Source: Desulforhopalus sp. (GTDB taxonomy: Bacteria; Desulfobacterota; Desulfobulbia; Desulfobulbales; Desulfocapsaceae). From it: a DNA stretch of 36,033 nucleotides. Shown here one piece after another: positions 18,722-25,065 of the stretch (its first letter is position 1; every line of letters begins with the position of its first letter). A program made the translations under genes and the position numbers. The DNA lies in contig JANJUM010000189.1 in the NCBI GenBank assembly GCA_024710585.1, forward strand, positions 1 to 36,033. The letters are read 5' to 3'. The notes beneath the pieces were generated by a model. It did not search any database and was not told where the DNA came from. It saw only the letters and a program-made list of their open reading frames with translations.

Positions 18722-19275
18722 GTCCCCCCACCACCATCGGCGTTTTCGCTCCCTGCGGCGGCAATTTTGAAAATCCACCGCCCCGCGGGGCATGGCACGC
18801 TGTGCCGCCCCACCCCTCTAGGAAAGCCATTTCGCCATTCTCCAGCCGCGTCAGCAGGGGACGGTTCTCCGCCCACCGGCGCCCAGCAAGACTGACTCCA
18901 ACGGCTGATCTCTGTCGACTTCCCCTTGAGATTCCGCGACGCCCCGCAAGCAGACAGCTGCGCGGTGCGACGTAAGGGGCCACCCCTCTGTTGAGGTATC
19001 TCACCCTACCCACCTTTGCTCGCCGATCCGTTTCACGATCGGCACTTCCCTCCTGTTGACACCAGGCTCGAACTGGTTCGCCCGTGATGTTTGAAAAATC
19101 CTCTCTCCCTTCTTGCTATTTTATAAATTCTTGACTTTTTTGTTACAACTAGATAAAGCAAACGAGTAGTTCATACGTTTTTGTATTTATCCGGCCGTAG
19201 CTATGAGCAATATCAGCCGGATAGCGGCCACCGTCCCCCCAGCGGGGGCAAGCTTCAACCCCTCCGGAGAGTTTT
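18722..19275. other. 554-bp gap with hairpins and a repeat, no convincing gene
   Basis: This is the longest gap in the window after the rimP-topB region. It is GC-rich up to about 19080 and then AT-rich just before the glutamate synthase genes. Visible elements are the palindromic GCCCCGCGGGGC near 18779-18790, a TGGCAC/GTGCC hairpin just after it, a 10-bp direct repeat CCACCCCTCT at 18810-18819 and 18980-18989, and a 7-bp hairpin GCCGATC/GATCGGC (19022-19043). A 109-codon minus-strand frame exists but has no ribosome-binding site or family resemblance. It may be a degraded or dispersed repeat. Confidence 0.4.
19131..19157 (+). promoter_or_regulatory. Possible promoter of the glutamate synthase genes
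   Basis: TTGACT (19131-19136) followed by GATAAA (19152-19157, 15-bp spacer) or TAAAGC (19154-19159, 17-bp spacer) lies in the AT-rich stretch just before the three-gene cluster. Start would be near 19165, giving a leader of about 110 nt. That leader has a C5/G5 hairpin at 19235-19248 and a CTCCGGAG palindrome covering the ribosome-binding site. No sigma-54 -24/-12 pair is visible. Confidence 0.35.
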
Positions 19276-20415
19276 ATGTGTCGACTAGCCCTGAAAACGG
19301 CGCGAGAGCCGTTTTCCCCCTACGAGGTTCTGACCGCCATGGAGGCCATGAAAGAAGGTTACGATGGCTCCGGGCTCGGTCTGCTCCTGCGTGGGATGGA
19401 ATTTGAGGATTTCAAGTACAACCCGCGCTTTCCCATTCTCTCCGGCATCGCCCATACCGAAAAGGCCTGGTACCGCATGACCGACTACATGGAAGAGATG
19501 GAGTACGAGCTCAAGTACGACCATCGCTTCGCCATGCGCCCGGAGCTGATCGAGGCCAAGGATCGCTACCGCTATTTCATGCGCGCCTACCGCATGCCGG
19601 TGGAGTTCCGCGACGAGAGCGACGAACTGCGCGAGGCCGAGCTGCTGCGCGCGCGGCTGGCCCTGCGCAACCTCAGCACCGAGGAAGACCCGCTGACCAT
19701 CTTTTCCTTCTATCCCGACGTGGCGATGATCAAGGAGGTCGGCTGGCCGATGCAGATCGGCGACGCCCTTTGCCTCCACGACGGCCAACTGAAGTCGCGG
19801 GTGTGCATGGCTCAGGGACGGCAGAACACCAACTACGATATCAACCTCTACGCCTGTCACCCCTTCTTCATCCAGGGCATCTCGACCATGACCAACGGCG
19901 AGAACACCGCCTTCGTGCCCATCCGCGATTGGCTGGTGGGGCGCAATCTCCCCGGCTATGTCGGCTATCACAGCGACAGCGAGGTCTTCACCCATATCCT
20001 CCATTACACCCTCAAACACCTCGGCCTGCCGCTGCAGGCATACAAGCATATCATCACCCCGCTTAGCACCGGCGAGCTCTCCAGACATCCCCAGGGGGAT
20101 TTCCTCACCGGTCTGCGCCAGGCCTGCAAACGGCTGATCATCGACGGCCCCAACGCCGTCATCGGCACCCTTCCCGACGAAACCTGCCTGCTGGTCATGG
20201 ACCAGAAGAAGCTCCGGCCAGCCACCGTCGGCGGCCGTGACGGCGTCTGGGGCATCGCCTCGGAGATCTGCGGCATCCAGGCGATGATCCCCGACCGCGA
20301 CCCGTCCCTCGATTTTCAACCCATGCGCGAACATACCGTCATCATCCCCCCCCATAGAAAGGAATTAGAGATATGGTCTCAGTACGATCGGTTACCCTTA
20401 CCCCAAGCAGCCTGA
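19276..20415 (+). CDS. Glutamate synthase, glutamine amidotransferase (class II) subunit
   Basis: This 379-residue protein corresponds to the N-terminal glutaminase domain of the large glutamate synthase subunit. It begins MCRLA, so Cys2 would become the N-terminal nucleophile (Ntn hydrolase) after Met removal. Family features include YDGSGLGLLLRGME, ILSGIAHTEKAW, the NGENTAFVP segment, and HSDSEVFTH. It releases ammonia from glutamine for the synthase domain encoded by the next gene. GGAGAG lies 5 nt before the ATG. Its last 43 bp overlap the next gene, so the two are translationally coupled. In E. coli this domain is fused to the rest of GltB; here it is a separate gene, as in several archaea and anaerobes. 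Confidence 0.87.
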   Translation: MCRLALKTAREPFSPYEVLTAMEAMKEGYDGSGLGLLLRGMEFEDFKYNPRFPILSGIAHTEKAWYRMTDYMEEMEYELKYDHRFAMRPELIEAKDRYRYFMRAYRMPVEFRDESDELREAELLRARLALRNLSTEEDPLTIFSFYPDVAMIKEVGWPMQIGDALCLHDGQLKSRVCMAQGRQNTNYDINLYACHPFFIQGISTMTNGENTAFVPIRDWLVGRNLPGYVGYHSDSEVFTHILHYTLKHLGLPLQAYKHIITPLSTGELSRHPQGDFLTGLRQACKRLIIDGPNAVIGTLPDETCLLVMDQKKLRPATVGGRDGVWGIASEICGIQAMIPDRDPSLDFQPMREHTVIIPPHRKELEIWSQYDRLPLPQAA

Positions 20416-22013
20416 CCGCCACCGACCTCCCCTGGATCATCGAGCACCGCGAAGACCGCTGCACCCTGTGCGGCAACTGCACCGCGATCTGCCCCAAGGG
20501 AGCGATCCGCCTGTCGCATATGCGGCAGCGGCTGCCCAGGCTCGATGTCTTCGGCTCGCAGCGGGGCAGCGAATACCGCACCTTTACCGGTATCCGCCAG
20601 GAGACCGATCCCGCCAAGCTGTGCATCGGCTGCGGCATGTGCGCCATGGTCTGCCCCAACGAGGCCATCACCCCGGTGGCCGGCACCAACGAAAACCGCA
20701 CCCTCTTCTTCGAGAATCGCAAGGGCGAGCCGATGAAACGCGGCGGGCGGCGCAACGCCACCGGCCCGACCCTGCTCGACCGCATCGTCTTCCACCGCAT
20801 CTCCATGCTCACTGACCCGGCTCTCGATGCCGGACGCCACGAGTTCACCGCCACCACCACCCTCGGCCGGGTCCTGTCGCCGGAAGAGTTTCTCAAGCGC
20901 ACCATGAACGGCGGGTGGATCCCGCCGACCCGCGAGATCTTCCCCTTCATCATCGGCTCGATGTCCTTCGGCGCACTCTCCCCCAACATGTGGCTGGGGC
21001 TCTTGCAGGGAGTGGCCTACTGCAACGAGGTGCTCGGCCTGCCGGTGGTGATGTGCACCGGCGAAGGCGGCTGCCCGCCGTGGGTGCTGCGCAGCCCCTA
21101 TCTGAAGTACATCATCCTGCAGATCGCCTCGGGCTACTTCGGCTGGGACGAGATCATCCGCGCCATTCCCGAGATGCAGTGCCTGCCGGCGGCCATCGAG
21201 ATCAAGTACGGCCAAGGCGCCAAGCCCGGCGACGGCGGGCTGCTCATGTGGCACAAAGTCTCCAAGCTCATCGCCCGCCTGCGCGGCGTGCCCGAGGGAG
21301 TCGACCTGCCCTCGCCACCGGTGCATCAGACGCTGTACTCCATCGAGGAAAGCGTCATGAAGATGGTGCAGACCATGTCCATGGCCTTCCACCACCAGGT
21401 TCCGGTCTATCCCAAGATCTCCGCCTCGACCTCGGCCAAGGCGGTGCTCAACAACCTGGTGCGCAACCCCTACGCCGCCGGCCTGGTCATCGATGGCATC
21501 GATGGTGGCACCGGTGCCGCCTACAACATCTCCATGGACGCCACCGGCCACCCCGTGGCCTCCTGCGTCCGCGACTGCTATCTCGAACTCGCCAAACAGG
21601 GCATGCAGAACGAGATCCCCCTTTTCGCCGCCGGGGGTATCGGCAAGAACGGCAACGTCGCCCAGAACGGTATGGCCATGGTTATGCTGGGGGCCTCCGG
21701 CGTCCACCTCGGCAAGTACATGATGCAGGCTGCCGCCGGCTGCCTCGGCAACGAGAAGAACCGCTGCAACGTCTGCAACCTGGGCATCTGCCCCAAGGGC
21801 ATCACCAGCCAGAACCCCAAGCTTTACCGCCGCCTCGACCCGGACAAGGTGGCGGAGCGGGTGGCCGAGATCTACATGTCGATCAACACCGAGGTCAAGA
21901 AGATCATGGCGCCGCTGGGACGCTCGCAGAGTCTGCCCATCGGCATGTCCGACGCCATCGGCATCGCCGACAAGGCCGCCGCCGAACGTCTGCGCATCTC
22001 CTATATCTGTTAG
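20373..22013 (+). CDS. Glutamate synthase, FMN-binding synthase subunit with N-terminal ferredoxin domain
   Basis: The 546-residue protein makes glutamate from 2-oxoglutarate and ammonia. Residues 25-100 carry two 4Fe-4S motifs (C30-x2-C33-x2-C36-x3-C40 and C84-x2-C87-x2-C90-x3-C94). The rest is the FMN TIM-barrel domain of GltB: IIGSMSFGALSP, MCTGEGGCPPW, EIKYGQGAKPGDGG, VIDGIDGGTGAAYN, and FAAGGIGKNGNV. Near the C-terminus CNVCNLGICPKG would be the cysteines for the internal Fe-S cluster. The built-in ferredoxin replaces or adds to electron input from the next gene's flavoprotein. It overlaps the amidotransferase gene by 43 bp; the third gene follows after 70 bp. Confidence 0.88.
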   Translation: MVSVRSVTLTPSSLTATDLPWIIEHREDRCTLCGNCTAICPKGAIRLSHMRQRLPRLDVFGSQRGSEYRTFTGIRQETDPAKLCIGCGMCAMVCPNEAITPVAGTNENRTLFFENRKGEPMKRGGRRNATGPTLLDRIVFHRISMLTDPALDAGRHEFTATTTLGRVLSPEEFLKRTMNGGWIPPTREIFPFIIGSMSFGALSPNMWLGLLQGVAYCNEVLGLPVVMCTGEGGCPPWVLRSPYLKYIILQIASGYFGWDEIIRAIPEMQCLPAAIEIKYGQGAKPGDGGLLMWHKVSKLIARLRGVPEGVDLPSPPVHQTLYSIEESVMKMVQTMSMAFHHQVPVYPKISASTSAKAVLNNLVRNPYAAGLVIDGIDGGTGAAYNISMDATGHPVASCVRDCYLELAKQGMQNEIPLFAAGGIGKNGNVAQNGMAMVMLGASGVHLGKYMMQAAAGCLGNEKNRCNVCNLGICPKGITSQNPKLYRRLDPDKVAERVAEIYMSINTEVKKIMAPLGRSQSLPIGMSDAIGIADKAAAERLRISYIC

Positions 22014-22035
22014 CAACCACCTTACCATCAAGTGA

Positions 22036-22064
22036 CGGCGCCCCGGCCAGCTGCCAGGGCGCCG
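22036..22064 (+). repeat. Intercistronic hairpin between glutamate synthase genes
   Basis: A perfect 8-bp stem, CGGCGCCC (22036-22043) with GGGCGCCG (22057-22064), has a 13-nt loop with its own GGC/GCC pairing. It lies between the second and third glutamate synthase genes and has no T tract. It is more likely an mRNA-stability or processing element than a terminator. Confidence 0.5.
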
Positions 22065-22083
22065 CATTCGCAAGGAGTTTCCC

Positions 22084-24438
22084 GTGACGACAACGGTTAT
22101 CAAAGGTCTCAACGAACAAGGTGGCCGCCTCAGCTCCATGGAGTTCGAAAAGCTGGTGCGGCAGGCCGCGACGACCAGCAACAACCTGGTGCTCGAGGCC
22201 TACGGCCAGCACAATATCGGCATCCGCCTGCAGCATCCCGACGGTCTCAAGCTGACCGTGTCGGGCCCGTCTGGACAGCGCCTCGGCTGCATGGGCATGC
22301 CCGGCACGACCATCGTCTGCCAGGGTTCGACCTCGGACGACGTCGGCTATCTCAACATCGGCGCGGAAATCATCGTGCAGGGCGATGCCACCAACGGCGC
22401 CTGCAACGCCATGGCCAACGGCAAGGTGTTCATCGCCGGCTCCATCGGCGCCCGCGGCCTGACCATGACCAAATGGAACCCCGAATACAGCCGGCCGGAG
22501 CTGTGGGTGCTCGGGTCGGTGGGTGACTCCTTCGCCGAGTTCAATTGCGGCGGCATCGCCGTGGTCTGCGGCGTCAACCCCAAGAACCCGGAGAACGTTC
22601 TCGGCTACCGGCCCTGCGTCGGCATGGTCGGCGGCACCATCTACTTCCGCGGCAAGATCGACCACTCGTACCCAAAAACCAACGCCCGCCTCAATGCGGT
22701 AAGCGACGAGCAGTGGCAGTGGCTGACCGATAACATCGGCGGTTTTCTGACACGCATCGACAGAAGCGACCTCTTGCCCTCGCTGACGGTTCGCGAAGAA
22801 TGGCAGGTGCTGATGCCCATCACCCCGCAGGAGCGGGCGCTGATGTTCGCCGGCCCCATGCCCATGGCGGAGTTCCGCAATACCCAGTGGAACCGCAGCT
22901 TCGGCGGCGATCCCCTGCGCGACATCGCCCCCGGCCTCGACCGCAGCCCCATCGGCTTCATCGTCAGCGGCGACCTGCGCCGCAAGAAACCCTACTGGGC
23001 CAACTGCGAGTCCGCCGCCCCCTGCACCTTCTACTGCCCGGTGCATATCCCCACCGTCGACCGCCTGCGTCTCATCCGCGAGGGCCGCATCGACGAGGCC
23101 TACCAGCTGCTGCTGCGCTACACGCCGCTGCCGGCCTCGGTGTGCGGCGCCGTCTGCCCCAACCTGTGCATGGAGAACTGTTCCCGCCAGGGCGTCGACG
23201 AGGCCATCGATGTGCAGGTCCTCGGCCGCGCGGTAGGTGGCAGCAAGCCGCCAGCAGTTGCGCCGCCGCTGGGCAAGAAGGTAGCCATCATCGGCGGTGG
23301 CCCGGCGGGCATGAACGCCGCCTGGCAGCTGGCCTTGGCCGGCATCGAGGCCCATATCTTCGAGCAGGACGACAAGCTCGGTGGCAAGCTCGCCCAAGTC
23401 ATCCCCTGGGAGCGTCTCTCCCAGGCAATCTGGGACCAAGAGATGAAGCGCTTCCTCGCCACCCCAGGAATCTTCGTCAACCTCGGCGTGTCGCTGACCC
23501 GCGACAAGGTAACCGAGCTCGCCAACGCCTTTGACTACGTCATCGTCGCCGTTGGCACCCATACCCCGCGCCGCCTGCAGTTCCCGGGCAGCGAGCGGGT
23601 TATCCCGGCCCTCGACTTCCTCAAAGGGGCCAAGAGCACCAATCCCCCGAGCGTCGGCCGTCGCGTCGTGGTCATCGGCGCCGGCAACGTCGGTTGCGAT
23701 GTGGCCTGCGAGGCCTACCGCCTCGGCGCCGACATGGTGACACTGGTGGACATCCAGAAACCGCTCGCCTTCGGCAAGGAAAAGGCGGCGGCAGAGCGCC
23801 TCGGGGCAACCTTCAAGTGGCCGGTGGTCACCCGCGAGGTCACCGCCGAGGGACTGGTCACCAGCGAAGGCGAGGTCATTCCCGCCGACACGGTGATCAT
23901 CTCCATCGGCGACGTCCCGGCCCTGTCCTTCCTCCCCGACTCAGTGCAGACGGTAACCGTCGGCGGCGCCGCGTGGATCGCCACCGACCGCGCCCACCTC
24001 ACCTCCGACAAGCGCATCCTCGCCGTGGGCGACGTCGAACGCCCGGGCCTGGCCACCAACGCCCTCGGGGCCGGCAAGACCGCCGCCGAATATATCATCG
24101 CCAGCTGTCAGGGCCGTGAGTGGAAGCCTTTCGACAAGCCGCTCATCCCCCAGAAGGCGCTGACCATCACCCACTACACTCCAGCGGTTCGCGGAACGAC
24201 GGAGGGGGAGCAGGCCAGCCGCTGCCTGTCCTGCGCCTCCTGCCGCGACTGCCACCTCTGCGAGACCATTTGCCCCACCGGAGCCATCAGCCGCCGCGAG
24301 CTCACCGCCGGCAGCGCCGCCGACGGCATCTCTCTCGCCATCGGCTACGAGTATGTCTCCGACGACGACAAATGCATCGCCTGCGGCTTCTGCGCCGACA
24401 CCTGCCCCTGCGGCATCTGGACTATGAACGCCTTCTAA
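22084..24438 (+). CDS. Glutamate synthase GXGXG domain fused to GltD-like flavoprotein and ferredoxin
   Basis: The 784-residue protein joins three parts. Residues 1-250 are the GXGXG beta-helix domain found at the C-terminus of GltB (for example GCMGMPGTTIV and ANGKVFIAGSIGARG). Residues 300-690 resemble the small subunit GltD: cysteines at 308, 314, 318 and 354-366, FAD motif GGGPAG (404-409), NAD(P)H motif GAGNVG (532-537), and ILAVGDVERPG for the second FAD contact. Residues 710-780 form a ferredoxin domain with cysteine groups at 714-730 and 764-776. It would take electrons from NAD(P)H or ferredoxin and pass them to the FMN subunit. The start is GTG at 22084, with AAGGAG 6 nt upstream. 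Confidence 0.88.
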   Translation: MTTTVIKGLNEQGGRLSSMEFEKLVRQAATTSNNLVLEAYGQHNIGIRLQHPDGLKLTVSGPSGQRLGCMGMPGTTIVCQGSTSDDVGYLNIGAEIIVQGDATNGACNAMANGKVFIAGSIGARGLTMTKWNPEYSRPELWVLGSVGDSFAEFNCGGIAVVCGVNPKNPENVLGYRPCVGMVGGTIYFRGKIDHSYPKTNARLNAVSDEQWQWLTDNIGGFLTRIDRSDLLPSLTVREEWQVLMPITPQERALMFAGPMPMAEFRNTQWNRSFGGDPLRDIAPGLDRSPIGFIVSGDLRRKKPYWANCESAAPCTFYCPVHIPTVDRLRLIREGRIDEAYQLLLRYTPLPASVCGAVCPNLCMENCSRQGVDEAIDVQVLGRAVGGSKPPAVAPPLGKKVAIIGGGPAGMNAAWQLALAGIEAHIFEQDDKLGGKLAQVIPWERLSQAIWDQEMKRFLATPGIFVNLGVSLTRDKVTELANAFDYVIVAVGTHTPRRLQFPGSERVIPALDFLKGAKSTNPPSVGRRVVVIGAGNVGCDVACEAYRLGADMVTLVDIQKPLAFGKEKAAAERLGATFKWPVVTREVTAEGLVTSEGEVIPADTVIISIGDVPALSFLPDSVQTVTVGGAAWIATDRAHLTSDKRILAVGDVERPGLATNALGAGKTAAEYIIASCQGREWKPFDKPLIPQKALTITHYTPAVRGTTEGEQASRCLSCASCRDCHLCETICPTGAISRRELTAGSAADGISLAIGYEYVSDDDKCIACGFCADTCPCGIWTMNAF

Positions 24439-24458
24439 ATAGTGGAAAGATAAAAAAG

Positions 24459-24495
24459 AACGAGCGCTTCCGCCACATGGCGTGAAGCGCTCGTT
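24459..24495. terminator. Bidirectional terminator between glutamate synthase genes and a minus-strand gene
   Basis: A perfect 12-bp stem, AACGAGCGCTTC (24459-24470) with GAAGCGCTCGTT (24484-24495), lies between the convergent genes. On the minus strand it is followed by CTTTTTTAT, a good U tract; on the plus strand by TTCGTTCT, weaker. It therefore ends both transcription units, with the better tail for the minus strand. Confidence 0.85.
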
Positions 24496-24500
24496 TCGTT

Positions 24501-24773
24501 CTAGCGGCGCACCAGGCGCAGGGTGACCTCGTAGCGGCCGCTGTCGAGGTCGGCGGGAAGAAGGGTGCCGTCGGGCACCATGATGGTCAGCACGCGGCCC
24601 TTGCGCGGGTCGCTGCCCTGCTTGGTGCGGCGCTCGCGTCCGGAAGGTCCGGCCACCCCCTTGCGCGGGGGACGCACGTGGAGCAACTGGGCATCGATAA
24701 AGACCGCCCCTTTCTGGGGCACTTTCTGGCCCTGCGGCTGCAGGGGCGGGATGGACCCGATGACGATTTCCAT
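24501..24773 (-). CDS. Small protein of unknown function
   Basis: This 90-residue protein is not one I recognise. It is supported as a gene by an excellent AAAGGAG 7 nt before the ATG and by the terminator just after its stop codon. It starts MEIVIGSIPPLQPQG, has a basic central region (RPPRKGV, RERRTKQGSDPRKG), and ends with alternating hydrophobic residues (RVLTIMVPDGTLL, RYEVTLRLVRR) that could form beta-strands. There is no signal peptide, transmembrane segment or cysteine. It is small and soluble-looking, and might be an RNA- or nucleoprotein-binding or phage-derived protein, but nothing here decides that. Its neighbours are the glutamate synthase genes (convergent) and the P-loop/phosphatase gene (divergent). 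Confidence 0.7.
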   Translation of the reverse strand: MEIVIGSIPPLQPQGQKVPQKGAVFIDAQLLHVRPPRKGVAGPSGRERRTKQGSDPRKGRVLTIMVPDGTLLPADLDSGRYEVTLRLVRR

Positions 24774-24975
24774 GATTCTGCTCCTTTGCTGATTCCTGCC
24801 CCACTTCTACCCCAAAGAGAGAAAATCAGCAACAATGTTATCAGCCTGCGACTACGTTCTTTTTGACTGAGCCACCACATTGCCCGCTGCCGCTCCCCAT
24901 CCTTCGTCGCCGTTTCCCTCTTTCCAGCACCGGCCCGCCTCGTGTATGGTGACCAGGTCGCGGGGCCGCCTCTCG

Positions 24976-25007
24976 CCTCCTCTCCCTTTCCACCTCCTCT
25001 CCCTTTC
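24976..25007 (+). repeat. 15-bp tandem direct repeat in a divergent gap
   Basis: CCTCCTCTCCCTTTC occurs twice (24976-24990 and 24993-25007), separated by 2 bp, in a pyrimidine-rich stretch in the 292-bp gap between the small minus-strand gene and the P-loop/phosphatase gene. The gap should contain both promoters, but I find no good -35/-10 pair for either. The repeat might be a binding site or simple slippage. Confidence 0.5.
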
Positions 25008-25065
25008 ACCATAGGCACGGCTGCCCGAAGTCGCCAGCCGCCATGCCCTGCCGGGCCTGACAGCG

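Noticed and set aside
18684-19013. 109-codon minus-strand frame in the gap before the glutamate synthase genes
   Set aside because: It has no ribosome-binding site and low-complexity Arg/Gly composition. It overlaps the end of the second tatA gene on the opposite strand.
19203-19406. 67-codon frame overlapping the start of the glutaminase gene as a leader peptide
   Set aside because: There is no Shine-Dalgarno before its ATG, and it runs out of frame through the real gene. A leader-peptide role has no support.
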